A stretch of 64,000 nt of DNA from Fibrobacterota bacterium (GTDB lineage Bacteria; Fibrobacterota; Fibrobacteria; UBA11236): positions 1-64,000 of the forward strand of contig JAQBPO010000092.1 of the NCBI GenBank assembly GCA_028287465.1, written 5' to 3'. Below, piece by piece: positions 38,816-48,146 of the stretch (positions are counted from its first letter, which is position 1; every line of letters begins with the position of its first letter). The notes under the pieces were generated by a model, which was not told where the DNA came from, did not search any database, and was given only the letters and a program-made list of their open reading frames with translations. The position numbers and the translations under genes are program-made.

Positions 38816-38998
38816 ACATCCGCGCGCTTCGGGCACAACGGAAACATCCTCGCGGCCGGTTGCCGCGATCCGCGCCGTCACGATCCGCGCCTCATCCGAT
38901 GATGGGCGCCGCTTCCATCCGAGTCCGGAAAAATCTTCTTTCACGTTAGGCCGGGCGAACCCGTAATAATGCCGGTCCACTGCGACAAGGAGCGACCT

Positions 38999-39667
38999 AT
39001 GGATGCGTTAAGAAAGACGACACTTGCCCTTTGCATTCTGGCCAGCCTGGCTGCCGTTCACCAGGCCCATGCGGAGTGGGGCATAGGCCCTTTGGGAGGC
39101 GCGAACCTGGCGAATGCCGAAGTGGATGGCCACTCGACGAGTTCCGTCACGGGATGGGCGTTGGGCGCCCGTCTTGAAATGGGAATGATGCCCATCCTGA
39201 GTCTCATGTTCGATCCCATGCTGGTCCAGTCCGGCGCCCAATTCGACAATTCCGGCGCTCCGGTGGACGGCAGGGGGAAGTTCGTAGCCATGGAAGTCCC
39301 CATGCTCCTGAACGCGAAGGTGAAGTTGATGAATGTGGGCGTTTACGGATTCATGGGCCCGGATCTGGTCATCAACACCGATGCGGGCGGAAACGTGAGC
39401 CGCCAAAATGATTTGGGACAAGGGGATCTGGCGCCCGTGGGCCTGGCCGGCCAGGTGGGGGCCGGCGTGGCCATGGGGGTGGCCCCCTTCATCGATGTCA
39501 CGGCGGATGCCCGGTATTCCCATGGATTCACGGATCTCCTGGACGGCGCGAAGGGGGATGTGGAACATTGGAAGAGCCGCGATGTGCGCCTGAATCTGGG
39601 CGTCCTCCTCCATACGGATCATTGGCGCAATCTGCGCACGGGTGGAAGCGCCTATCAATCCCGATGA
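38999..39667 (+). CDS. Small outer-membrane beta-barrel protein
   Basis: The 222-residue product has a signal peptide (KTTLALCILASLAAVHQAHA, cleaved before EWGIG). Strands such as WGIGPLGGANLANAEVDGHS, YGFMGPDLVI and VTADARYSHGFTDLL fit an 8-10-strand porin-like (outer membrane protein beta-barrel 2) fold. AAGGAG precedes the ATG at 38999 by 6 bases, so the earlier ATG at 38969 is not used. It is divergent from the HtrA-type gene. Function unknown. Confidence 0.72.
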   Translation: MDALRKTTLALCILASLAAVHQAHAEWGIGPLGGANLANAEVDGHSTSSVTGWALGARLEMGMMPILSLMFDPMLVQSGAQFDNSGAPVDGRGKFVAMEVPMLLNAKVKLMNVGVYGFMGPDLVINTDAGGNVSRQNDLGQGDLAPVGLAGQVGAGVAMGVAPFIDVTADARYSHGFTDLLDGAKGDVEHWKSRDVRLNLGVLLHTDHWRNLRTGGSAYQSR

Positions 39668-39690
39668 TTTCGGAAAGGGACCGAAAGCCC

Positions 39691-39730
39691 GATTCCGGCT
39701 GAAAATGGCAGGAATCGGCGGTAAACCGCC
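39691..39730 (+). terminator. Two adjacent hairpins after the barrel gene
   Basis: GATTCC (39691-39696) pairs with GGAATC (39711-39716), and immediately after, GGCGG (39717-39721) pairs with CCGCC (39726-39730) around TAAA. They lie about 24 bases after the barrel stop. No T-tract follows, so Rho-dependent or mRNA-stabilising function is possible. Confidence 0.4.
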
Positions 39731-39861
39731 AAAACCGGATCGAAGAGTCCATTCGGGGGCGTTATAGGGTGGCCCGGCACCCTGTCCTGGTCATACTATT
39801 CCTTCAGGCGGAAACCGGGTCCGGACGGCTCCCGGGGTATCCGCCCAGAATGGGGTAAAGC

Positions 39862-40128
39862 ATGCTGGCCCGAAACGAATCCGGTTCCGAACGCCGCAAC
39901 AATATCTACCGCTTCCATACCCTGCTCGAACTCCTCGATCATTATTCAGAATTCCTGTCCGCCCAACAGATGGAAGCGGTCATCCGGGATTCGGCCCGGG
40001 TCTTCGTAGAACGGGATTGGGCCAGCGAACAGGAGACCCGGCTGCAGTTCATCAAAAAATGCGAATATATCATGGAGGCGCTGGTCGCCATGAAAGAGGC
40101 CACGCTCAAGCATGGGATCTCGGAGTAA
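39862..40128 (+). CDS. Small protein of unknown function
   Basis: The 88-residue product is soluble and helical (LLELLDHYSEFLSAQQMEAV, FIKKCEYIMEALVAMKEATL), with no recognised family. GGGGTAAAGC precedes the ATG. It is followed by a GGATCCC-AAA-GGGATCC hairpin and the opposing tRNA-Arg. It may be an accessory or regulator, but nothing in the context shows its job. Confidence 0.55.
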   Translation: MLARNESGSERRNNIYRFHTLLELLDHYSEFLSAQQMEAVIRDSARVFVERDWASEQETRLQFIKKCEYIMEALVAMKEATLKHGISE

Positions 40129-40195
40129 TCCCGTTCGGGTTTTCCGGTGAACGGCAATCCCTGACGCCCCGAAGGGGCCCGCTATACCCTCTCCG

Positions 40196-40212
40196 GGATC
40201 CCAAAGGGATCC
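40196..40212. terminator. Perfect 7-bp hairpin
   Basis: GGATCCC at 40196-40202 pairs with GGGATCC at 40206-40212 around AAA. It lies between the small gene at 39862 and the minus-strand tRNA, about 30 bases past the tRNA 3' end, so it may end one or both transcripts. Confidence 0.5.
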
Positions 40213-40240
40213 GTTCAAGGTCGACTGATAGGGGAAAAAG

Positions 40241-40314
40241 TGCGAGTGCCAGGAGTCGAACCTGGAATCTTCTGATTCGTAGTCAGATGCCTTATCCAGT
40301 TTGGCCACACCCGC
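40241..40314 (-). tRNA. tRNA-Arg (anticodon ACG)
   Basis: On the minus strand GCGGGTG (40314-40308) pairs with CACTCGC (40248-40242) as the acceptor stem with one G-T pair, and discriminator A at 40241. The anticodon stem is TCTGA/TCAGA with loop CTACGAA, giving anticodon ACG at 40280-40278. The T arm contains the typical GGTTCGACTCC. No CCA is encoded. The ACG anticodon needs A34-to-inosine editing by TadA to read CGU, CGC and CGA. Confidence 0.93.
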
Positions 40315-40402
40315 ATAAATTGGGGAAGGGGAAAGATAAACAACCCTGTCCCATTTGTCACCCGGAAGGCGCTTTTTTCCGGTTCCCGTTGGTAAAATCC
40401 GG

Positions 40403-41341
40403 TTATTTTTTGCGTTTAACCAGGCGCAAACCCAGCCTGTAGAACCCTTCCGTATCGGCGGGAATGCTCAGGCGGATGACGTAGATGCCCGGAGCGGCGG
40501 GCGAACCCAGCAGGTCATCATGCTTCGAATAATCGGCATTGAACCCGAGTGAGGCGCTTCCCTTGGCCTTGGTGGAATCGGTCAGGAAAGCCTGGGAGAA
40601 GACATAATCCTTCAGGACCGCATCCAAGCCTACCGGAGAAAAGGGCCCCGCCATCTGGATCTTGATATTCAGGCCCTTGGAGCATGTCAGGAGCACGCGG
40701 AGGGTATCCGGCGGTATCATCTTGACGATCTTGTAATCCTGCCGATCCTCCTTCCCGAAATTGCTGCTGAAATCCAGGCGGCCTTCCGTCACCAGGGAGT
40801 CCGAAAAGGATGACCCGTCGATCCAGGTTGAGTCCGTGGCGAACAGGGAATCGTATCCCGTGAACGATGCATCCTGGAAATCCCGGTCCGTCCAGGCATA
40901 AGGCTGGAAGGATTCGACAATGGCGGTGCGGCCGTTCCCGGCGGGATCCTTGAGTCCGGAAAGGGTGGCGGTGAAGGGCGAGTTCACGGGGAAATGGGCG
41001 GTGCCCGAGGAACTGGCGGTCCCGAAAATGACAAGGCGCGCCTGATCCTTGAACCGGGCGCCGATGCCTTCCACGGGAGAGAAGGCGACGGCCAAGGCCG
41101 AAGTGTCGATTTTCTCGCTGAAGTCGACGACCAGGGTATCGGTGACGCCGAAGCGGTATTTCCCTTGCGACTTCGGCAGGTTGATTATATGATCCGGTGG
41201 GGTGTTGTCCGACGAAGTCGATTCCCTGGAATTGCACCCTATCATGGAAAGGACAGCCAGCCCCGAGAGCAGGGCGGCGCCAATCCCGAAGCCGTGCGGA
41301 TTGCTGGCGGAAGGAACGGGGCCCGATTGCGAAGAAAGCAT
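40403..41341 (-). CDS. Ig-like (SbsA-type) envelope lipoprotein
   Basis: The 312-residue product has a lipobox (AVLSMIGC) after a hydrophobic stretch, then an SbsA/Big-like region: TDTLVVDFSEKIDTSALAVA and FTATLSGLKDPAGNGRTAIV resemble the Ig-like domains that recur in surface proteins. The rest is beta-rich. AAGGAG with a 7-base spacer fixes ATG 41341; an ATG 21 bases upstream has no ribosome site. Likely anchored to the outer membrane; role unknown. Confidence 0.68.
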   Translation of the reverse strand: MLSSQSGPVPSASNPHGFGIGAALLSGLAVLSMIGCNSRESTSSDNTPPDHIINLPKSQGKYRFGVTDTLVVDFSEKIDTSALAVAFSPVEGIGARFKDQARLVIFGTASSSGTAHFPVNSPFTATLSGLKDPAGNGRTAIVESFQPYAWTDRDFQDASFTGYDSLFATDSTWIDGSSFSDSLVTEGRLDFSSNFGKEDRQDYKIVKMIPPDTLRVLLTCSKGLNIKIQMAGPFSPVGLDAVLKDYVFSQAFLTDSTKAKGSASLGFNADYSKHDDLLGSPAAPGIYVIRLSIPADTEGFYRLGLRLVKRKK

Positions 41342-41458
41342 GCGATTACTCCTTGCCTTCACCCCCGGGTCCGATGGAACCGGCGGGGCTGATCGACTGG
41401 CGGATGGAAGCCAGCAAGATAAAAAAATGCCGGGACAAAATTTTTACCTTATGGATGC

Positions 41459-43822
41459 ATGTTGAGTAAAATAAAGGCGGCTGGAATCGGCTCCTTCTTT
41501 TCCGATTGGTTCCGCCACGTGCGGAAGGACCTCGGCAAATCCGCCTACCGGCGCAGCGTATTGCGATGGTACCTGATCCTGGGTTTTTTCCCGGTATTGG
41601 GGATGCTCGCCTTCGCGGCCGTGGTCCTTTTCTATTCCCGTTCCCTTCCCTCCCTGGAAACGCTGGAACGGATAGAACCCAATCTTATCACCAAGGTCTA
41701 CGACAAGGATACGTCCCTGGTCCACGAGTTCTTCACCCAGCGCCGGATCTGGACTCCGGCGGAAGAGATCCCCAAGGCCCAGAAGCTCGCCGTATTCGCC
41801 ATCGAGGACCAGAAGTTCTACGAGCATTGGGGCGTCGATCTGGCCGCCTATCCGGCCGCCCTGCTTCCGGCCCTCATGGGTAAAAGGGCCCGCGGAGCCT
41901 CCACCCTGACCCAACAGTTGGCGAAGAACCTTTTCCTCACCCCGGAGCGTTCCATCGTCCGCAAGCTCAAGGAAATACTGGTGGCGGTCCAGATAGAGCA
42001 GACCTATACCAAGAACGAGATCCTCGAGTTCTATTTCAACCAGGTCTACCTGGGTTCGGGGGCCTACGGCTTCGCCGCCGCGGCGCAGCGGTATTTCGCC
42101 AGACCCCTCGATTCCCTCGCCATCAACCAGTACGCCTTGCTGGCCGGTCTGCTGCAAAGGCCCGAGGCGTATCGGCCGGACGTCTATCCCGAGGCCGCGC
42201 GCGAACGCCGCAACACCGTTCTCGGAGCGATGAAGTCGATGGGATACATCACCCGCGCCCAATTGAAGGAGTCCCAGAAGTCCGGCCTGGACGTGAAGAT
42301 GTGGCAGCCGCCCACGGGGTTCGCCGGCTATTACGTGGAAACCGTCCGCCAGTTCATGGAAAAGAAATGGAATGAGGACATGATCTACAACCAGGGCGTG
42401 ACGGTCTATACCACCCTGGATTCCAATCTGCAATCCTTCGCCGAATCCACCCTGGTGGCAAATCTCCATAAGACGCGGGTGCGCCTTCGATACCGGACAG
42501 CCCGGGCCTTCAACATGGCCGGCCTCCTGAAGCAGCCCATGGACTCCATCGTCCGCCACTGGGACGAAACGTACCCCAGGTTCGATTCGCTCTACCTCCA
42601 TGATCACGACACCACGATCGCGTATCAGAAGCGCTTCCCGGATTCGATGCGTTACGTTCACGCGCAGTCGGCGCTCTTGATCCTCGATAATGAGACGGGA
42701 GCGGTGCGGGCCATGGTGGGCGGCGAGAACTTCGAGAAGTCGAAATACAATCGCGCCATCCAGGCGGTGCGGTCGCCGGGATCCTCATTCAAGCCTTTCG
42801 TGTACGCCACGGCCGTAGACAACGGGGCCAGCCCCGGGGACATCCTGAACGATCAGCCTATCACCATCCCCGATCCCATGGATTCCACCAAGTTCTGGAG
42901 GCCGCATAATTACGATCCCGGTTTCGACGGCAAGATCAGCATGCGCCGGGCCTTGTACAAGTCCAAGAACCTTCCCGCGATCGAAGTGGGCATGAAATAC
43001 GGGCTCAAGACCGTGGTCTCCTATGCGCGCAAGTTCGGCCTGACCCACAGCGTGCTGCCCGTGCCCTCCCTGGGGATCGGTTCCTGCGAGGCGACCCTGA
43101 TGGAAATGACCTCGGCCTACACGGCCTTCCCGGACGGCGGCATAAGGCCCACGCCTTACCTGATCGAGAAGATCCTGGACAAGAACGGCCAGACGATCTA
43201 CGCCAACGTGCCGGAGACCCATGAGGTGCTCCGCAAGGAAGCCGCCTGGATAATGTGCACCATGCTCCGGGACGTGAACATCCACGGGACGGCCGCGGCC
43301 ATCTGGGCGAGCGGATTCAACCACCCGTCCGGCGGCAAGACCGGCACCACCAACGACTACAACGACGCCTGGTACATCGGCTTCACCAAGCGCCTCACCA
43401 TGGGGATCTGGGTGGGCGCGGACGACCATGCCTCAATGGGCCCGGGTCATACCGGAGCGGACGATGCCGTGCCGGTTTGGATCTCGGTGATGACCAAGGC
43501 GGAGAAGGGCAAGAAGCTTCTCGCCTTCCCCCGGCCCGATGGGGTCGTGGAGGCCACCGTCTGCCAGGTTTCCGGATTGCTGGCGCAAAGCTTTTGCAAG
43601 CTGACCACGAGCGATTATTACATCGCCGGGCACCAGCCCACCGAGTTGTGCACCCAGGAAATGCATAACAAGAACAATTCCGGCGAGGACATCTTCACCT
43701 CCAACCAGCATAAGGATCGCCGCGCCATCCAGGTGACCGCGAGCCTTGAGCCGGGCAAGGATAAGGACAAGGAAAAAGACAAGGCGAAAAAGCCGGATAC
43801 CCGGGTCCGCAAGACTTTCTGA
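41459..43822 (+). CDS. Penicillin-binding protein 1A-type, bifunctional GT51/transpeptidase (first copy)
   Basis: Class A PBPs polymerise glycan strands from lipid II and cross-link peptides. The 787-residue product has one N-terminal membrane helix (about 37-58), a GT51 domain with catalytic Glu in FAIEDQKFYEHWGVD and RGASTLTQQLAKNLFL, and a transpeptidase with SPGSSFKPF (SxxK serine), KSKN (SxN) and GGKTGTTNDY (KTG). The tail is Lys/Asp-rich (KDKDKEKDKAKKPD). It is clearly paralogous to the gene at 45810. The ATG lies 13 bases after AT-rich ACCTTATGG; the ribosome site is weak. Confidence 0.95.
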   Translation: MLSKIKAAGIGSFFSDWFRHVRKDLGKSAYRRSVLRWYLILGFFPVLGMLAFAAVVLFYSRSLPSLETLERIEPNLITKVYDKDTSLVHEFFTQRRIWTPAEEIPKAQKLAVFAIEDQKFYEHWGVDLAAYPAALLPALMGKRARGASTLTQQLAKNLFLTPERSIVRKLKEILVAVQIEQTYTKNEILEFYFNQVYLGSGAYGFAAAAQRYFARPLDSLAINQYALLAGLLQRPEAYRPDVYPEAARERRNTVLGAMKSMGYITRAQLKESQKSGLDVKMWQPPTGFAGYYVETVRQFMEKKWNEDMIYNQGVTVYTTLDSNLQSFAESTLVANLHKTRVRLRYRTARAFNMAGLLKQPMDSIVRHWDETYPRFDSLYLHDHDTTIAYQKRFPDSMRYVHAQSALLILDNETGAVRAMVGGENFEKSKYNRAIQAVRSPGSSFKPFVYATAVDNGASPGDILNDQPITIPDPMDSTKFWRPHNYDPGFDGKISMRRALYKSKNLPAIEVGMKYGLKTVVSYARKFGLTHSVLPVPSLGIGSCEATLMEMTSAYTAFPDGGIRPTPYLIEKILDKNGQTIYANVPETHEVLRKEAAWIMCTMLRDVNIHGTAAAIWASGFNHPSGGKTGTTNDYNDAWYIGFTKRLTMGIWVGADDHASMGPGHTGADDAVPVWISVMTKAEKGKKLLAFPRPDGVVEATVCQVSGLLAQSFCKLTTSDYYIAGHQPTELCTQEMHNKNNSGEDIFTSNQHKDRRAIQVTASLEPGKDKDKEKDKAKKPDTRVRKTF

Positions 43823-44182
43823 GGCTGCCGTTTACCGGTAGCTTCCCCACTCCCGGTCCGGTACCGGGCTCCACGTGAAATCATTTCGGTATCGGTTTAA
43901 ATACTCCAACCCGTCGGCGGTTACGGAGGGGTACACCGCCGACGGAATTGGAGGGATTTCCCGTCGGCGTGGGTGGTGGGGGAGAAATGCCGCCGCCGGG
44001 AGTCCATCGTTTCGGGCCGCGGCCTCGGGGTTAACCGCCCGCCGCGCCCGGAAATCCTTTCAGGATACGCTATCCATACCGAACAAAGATAAGGCGGAAT
44101 CCGGCGACCATGAAAGGATTCCATTCTTATATTATCCCATGTATAATCAGGCTGGAAAGCGTGGGGGGAAGGAAACGCGATC
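43823..44182. promoter_or_regulatory. 360-bp region between PBP and regulator with 10-bp inverted repeat and TATAAT
   Basis: CCGTCGGCGG at 43911-43920 is exactly mirrored by CCGCCGACGG at 43936-43945 around a 15-base loop, and CCGTCGGCG recurs at 43961-43969. This could be an operator or RNA hairpin. Near the regulator, TATAAT at 44142-44147 with TTCCAT 17 bp upstream forms a promoter, and AAGGAA precedes the ATG at 44183. A 105-residue open frame at 43875 has no coding features. No other gene is seen. Confidence 0.6.
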
Positions 44183-45709
44183 ATGGCCGTAATCGGACGC
44201 GGGAAGCGGTTATTTGAGGCTTTGGCGGATGAATTGCGTGGGCGCCGGGACGCTTTCCCCGGCGGCCGCCTCGATTCCATACCGACCCTGGCCCGGCAAG
44301 CCGGGGTATCCAAGGCCACCATGCAGAAAGCCCTGGATACCCTCCGCGACGAAGGCCTGGTGGAAAGCTTCCGCGGTAAAGGAACCTTCTGGAAGGGTCC
44401 AGGGAACGGCGATGCGCTGGATCGGCCGCCGCGCCAGGGTAACTCCCTGGTTACCCTGGCCGGTAAGCTCCGGGACCGCGTCCTGGACGGGACCTATCGA
44501 GTGGGCCACGCCCTCCCCAAGGTGGGCTTCATATCGTCGCAGGAAGGCGTCTCCCCGGATACGGTATGCGCGGCCTTCAAGATCCTGGAGGGTGAAAACC
44601 TTATCCGCAAGCACGGGAAGAGCTGGCTGGCCGGCCGCGCCGAAGCCGCGCGCCATGCCGCCATCGCCCCGACCCATCGCACCCCGCGCAATGCTCCGGC
44701 CATCCTGCTGCTCGTGCCGGACTACCCGTTCTGGGACAAGGCCTATCACGAAGAGCATTCGGGGAAGTTCGTCCAGAACTTCTACCTGGAGATCGAGCGT
44801 ATGGGCCTGGAAACCCACCTTGCGACGGTTTCCCCCTCGGATTCCGGATTCTTCGCGGCGGGAAGGCCGCGCATCCAGGCGCTGATCCAATCCCTGGGCG
44901 ATCGATACCAGGGCGCCATGTACATCGCCCGGGACGCGGAGCCGGGCCTTCTCTCCTGGCTGGGCAGATTCAAGCGCCCCGTGGTGTGGCTCGACCTGGA
45001 GTGCCTGGTCAAGGATATGGATATGCGCTCCATTCCGGGCGGCTCCCGTCTGTTCCGCTGCCTGAAGGACGAGGAGGCCGCGGTCTCGATGGCCTTGGAA
45101 ACCCTCGCGGGCCTTGGCCATCGCCGCATCGGCTTTCCGCTGTTGCGGTCACCGGAGTTCCCCTGGATCGCGCATCGATCCGCCGTCCTCAAGGAATGCG
45201 CGGCCGTGTACGATCCTCCCCTGGTCATCGTGGAAAACGATCATAAGGAGGGATTCTGGCACCCCAAGCCTTGGCTGGGCCCGGAGGATTTCCCGGGCTG
45301 GCTGGAGTCCTTCCGCGGAGCCAAGTCGGCGGGGAAACGCAAGACCCTGCGTGAGATGATCCCTTCCCTGATGGACATGCTGGATAAGGACAGGTCGGCG
45401 CGGTTCGGCGGTCCGGTGACAGCGATCCTCGCGCCCAACGACTATTTCGCGCACCAATATTACCTGTGGTTCAGGGAGATGGGAATGCGCGTGCCCGGGG
45501 ATGTCACCCTGCTTTCCTTCGACAACAACCATTGGTCCCGACCGTTTTCAATCTCCTCAATAGACTTCGGCTTCAGCGATCTCAGCTACCAGGTGGCTCA
45601 CATCTTCCTGGGGGACATCCCGGTGAAGCCCGATGCCCTGCATAACCTGCGAAGCCGCCCGGTATTGATGGGGCGGGATACCTTGGGCGCGGTGAAGGCC
45701 AATAGGTAG
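44183..45709 (+). CDS. GntR/LacI-type hybrid regulator with two winged-helix domains
   Basis: The 508-residue product starts with a GntR-like winged helix (about 5-70: DSIPTLARQAGVSKATMQKA, GLVESFRGKGTFW), followed by a second GntR-like unit (about 85-150: FISSQEGVSPDTVCAAFKIL, ENLIRKHGKSWLAG). The rest is a LacI/periplasmic-binding-like ligand domain: GHRRIGFPLL, ILAPNDYFAHQYYLWFREMG and PGDVTLLSFDNN are typical motifs (although the last is PGDVTLLSFDN). Carrying two DNA-binding domains in one chain is uncommon. It stands between two PBP genes on the same strand, suggesting it controls peptidoglycan synthesis, probably by sensing a sugar; both points are inferred. Confidence 0.78.
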   Translation: MAVIGRGKRLFEALADELRGRRDAFPGGRLDSIPTLARQAGVSKATMQKALDTLRDEGLVESFRGKGTFWKGPGNGDALDRPPRQGNSLVTLAGKLRDRVLDGTYRVGHALPKVGFISSQEGVSPDTVCAAFKILEGENLIRKHGKSWLAGRAEAARHAAIAPTHRTPRNAPAILLLVPDYPFWDKAYHEEHSGKFVQNFYLEIERMGLETHLATVSPSDSGFFAAGRPRIQALIQSLGDRYQGAMYIARDAEPGLLSWLGRFKRPVVWLDLECLVKDMDMRSIPGGSRLFRCLKDEEAAVSMALETLAGLGHRRIGFPLLRSPEFPWIAHRSAVLKECAAVYDPPLVIVENDHKEGFWHPKPWLGPEDFPGWLESFRGAKSAGKRKTLREMIPSLMDMLDKDRSARFGGPVTAILAPNDYFAHQYYLWFREMGMRVPGDVTLLSFDNNHWSRPFSISSIDFGFSDLSYQVAHIFLGDIPVKPDALHNLRSRPVLMGRDTLGAVKANR

Positions 45710-45809
45710 GCGGTCCGCCCCAAAGTTGCCTCCCAAATTTCGGGAAGCGGGAGGGGAGCGAAAATCCTATTTTGGGAGAGGACGTTTTTAACTCGGGAAG
45801 AACAATACC

Positions 45810-48101
45810 TTGGGCCTCACGGAATCCAGACTCCGCCTTCGAATCGCCTTGTCCGATCCGGAATTCCGCCATTGGTACCGCGTGCTGGGCTATATCCTCG
45901 CCGTACCCTTCGGCCTGGGCCTGCTTCTCTTCGGGTATTTCTGGTTCACCTTGCCTCCGTTATCGCAATTGGAGCGTATCGCCCCGAGCCTGATTACGCG
46001 CATGTACGACAAGGATTCCACCCTCATCAGGGAATTCTACACGGAAAGGCGCACCTGGATCCCCATTTCCAAGGTCCCGGACCGCCAGATCAAGGCCGTG
46101 CTGGCCATAGAGGATCAAGGATTCTACAAGCATGGGGGCGTGGACCTTTGGGCCATCCCCGCGGCCATCCTGCCGGCGGTGACGGGACATCGCGTGCGCG
46201 GCGCGTCCACCCTCACCCAACAGCTGACCAAGCTGGTATTCCTTGGGCCGGAGCGTTCCCTTTCCCGCAAGTTCCGCGAGATCCTCCTGGCCGTGCGCAT
46301 AGAACGGACCTATACCAAGAACGAAATCCTGGAGTTCTACCTCAACGAGGTGTACTTGGGCGCGGGAGCCTATGGGTTCGCCGCTGCGGCGGAGAGGTAC
46401 TTTTCCCGTCCCCTCGATTCCCTTACCCTGCCCCAACAGGCCTTGATGGCCGGTTTGCTGCAGCGCCCGGAGACCTTGAGGCCGGACAAGCATCCCCAAC
46501 GCGCCTTGTTCCGGCGCAATACGGTTCTCCGCGCCATGGAATCCAACGGCGCCATCAACCGTGCCCAGATGGATTCGGCCCTTACGACCCCCTTGGCGGT
46601 CCGGATGAAGGAGTTCGAGCAGGTGTCCGGGGACGAGGCATCCTATTTCGTGGAAACGGTCCGCAAGGAATTGGAAGGGCGGTACGGGAAGGGATTCCTC
46701 GACAGCGCGGGCACTCGCATCCGCACCACCCTGGACCGCCGCGCCCAGGCCTTGGCCGACTCGTCCTTGTCCTCGCACATCGCCGAAATCCAGGAACGCA
46801 TGAACGTGGCGACCATGCTGGATCTTGGGATGCCGGGAAGGCTCAGGAAATCCCAGGAGGAAATCCTCCGCCATTGGGACAAGCACTACGCGCGGTTCGA
46901 TTCGCTTTTCCTGCGCAAGGACACCCTGGAAACGCGCAAGTTCCCGGAACACGCGCGGTATCACAAAGCGCAAGGGGCCGTGGTGGTTATCGAGAACGCG
47001 GGGGGAGCGGTCCGCGCCCTTTCAGGCGGCCTTGATTACCGGGAGTCGAACTACAACCGGGCCACCATGGCCGCTCGTTCTCCCGGTTCGGCCTTCAAGC
47101 CCATCGTCTACGCCACGGCCGTGGACAAGGGCGCGAGCCCCGGGGGCCGCGTGGTGGACGGCCCGCTTTCCATGCCGGACCCGGACGACTCCACCAAGCA
47201 ATGGCGGCCGCACAACCTGGAATACGATTATGAGGGAGGCATGACCCTGCGCCGGGCCTTCTACCGGTCGCGCAATATCCCCGCCATCAGGGTGGCCCTG
47301 GAGACGGGCATGGACACGGTCGCCGCCTATGCCTTGCGCTTCGGGATATCCCGCCCCCTGCGGCCCGTGCCCGCAATGGCCTTGGGGGCATGCGACGCCT
47401 CGCCCCTGGAAATGGCTTCCGCCTTTTCGGTATTCGCGAACGGCGGCGAATGGATCCGGCCGCGTTTCCTCGAATCCATCCTCGATAGAAACGGATCCTC
47501 CCTGGCCCCCGGCGATCCCGGCGTCCGCCGCGTAATCAGCGAACCGGCCGCGTGGATCCTGGCGGGAATGATGCGGGACGTGAATATCCGCGGTACGGCG
47601 GCGGACGTATGGGCTTCGGGTTTCTACCAGCCTTCGGGCGGCAAGACCGGAACCTCGAACGATTACCGGGATGCCTGGTACATCGGGTTCACCAAGCGCT
47701 ATACCGTGGCCATCTGGGTGGGAACGGACGATCACGCGTCCCTGGGTTCCGGCCATACCGGCACGGATGATGCCTTGCCCATCTGGCTGGATATCATGCG
47801 CGGCCTGCACAAAGGGATGAAAACCCATGAGTTCGAAACGGATTTCCCGCGACCGCCGGGAGTCGCGGACGTCCGCATCTGCAAACTGACCGGAAGGACG
47901 GCGCAATCCTTCTGTGATTCGGTGGCCCAGGATTTCAAGGTGGCGGGAGTGGGGGAGAAGCTTCCTGCATGCCGCGTGGAACTCCATGAAGCCGCACGTG
48001 AATCAAGCGGTGATCAAGGAGGACCTTCGGCCAAGGGCCCGAAACCGACTGGCGGTACCTTTCTCGAGGGATTGTTCAGGAAGATCCGAAGCCCGTTCTG
48101 A
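45810..48101 (+). CDS. Penicillin-binding protein 1A-type, bifunctional GT51/transpeptidase (second copy)
   Basis: The 763-residue product matches the one at 41459 in layout: an N-terminal helix (GYILAVPFGLGLLLFGYF), GT51 with AIEDQGFYKHGGVD and RGASTLTQQLTKLVFL, and transpeptidase with SPGSAFKPI, SRN and GGKTGTSNDY. All catalytic residues are intact, so both copies should be active. The start is TTG at 45810, with GGGAAG about 9 bases upstream; no ATG fits the helix. It lies about 100 bases after the hybrid regulator gene and lacks the charged tail of the first copy. Confidence 0.94.
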   Translation: MGLTESRLRLRIALSDPEFRHWYRVLGYILAVPFGLGLLLFGYFWFTLPPLSQLERIAPSLITRMYDKDSTLIREFYTERRTWIPISKVPDRQIKAVLAIEDQGFYKHGGVDLWAIPAAILPAVTGHRVRGASTLTQQLTKLVFLGPERSLSRKFREILLAVRIERTYTKNEILEFYLNEVYLGAGAYGFAAAAERYFSRPLDSLTLPQQALMAGLLQRPETLRPDKHPQRALFRRNTVLRAMESNGAINRAQMDSALTTPLAVRMKEFEQVSGDEASYFVETVRKELEGRYGKGFLDSAGTRIRTTLDRRAQALADSSLSSHIAEIQERMNVATMLDLGMPGRLRKSQEEILRHWDKHYARFDSLFLRKDTLETRKFPEHARYHKAQGAVVVIENAGGAVRALSGGLDYRESNYNRATMAARSPGSAFKPIVYATAVDKGASPGGRVVDGPLSMPDPDDSTKQWRPHNLEYDYEGGMTLRRAFYRSRNIPAIRVALETGMDTVAAYALRFGISRPLRPVPAMALGACDASPLEMASAFSVFANGGEWIRPRFLESILDRNGSSLAPGDPGVRRVISEPAAWILAGMMRDVNIRGTAADVWASGFYQPSGGKTGTSNDYRDAWYIGFTKRYTVAIWVGTDDHASLGSGHTGTDDALPIWLDIMRGLHKGMKTHEFETDFPRPPGVADVRICKLTGRTAQSFCDSVAQDFKVAGVGEKLPACRVELHEAARESSGDQGGPSAKGPKPTGGTFLEGLFRKIRSPF

Positions 48102-48146
48102 GGCGCTGCCTGCGATGGGTGCCGGCGGACCCGGCGGAAGGGGAGC

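Noticed and set aside
39668-39861. Riboswitch upstream of the small gene at 39862
   Set aside because: Two simple hairpins are present, but no conserved riboswitch core that I know could be matched.
43875-44192. A 105-codon frame in the PBP-regulator gap
   Set aside because: It spans an inverted repeat and a promoter, has no ribosome site and no protein-like pattern.
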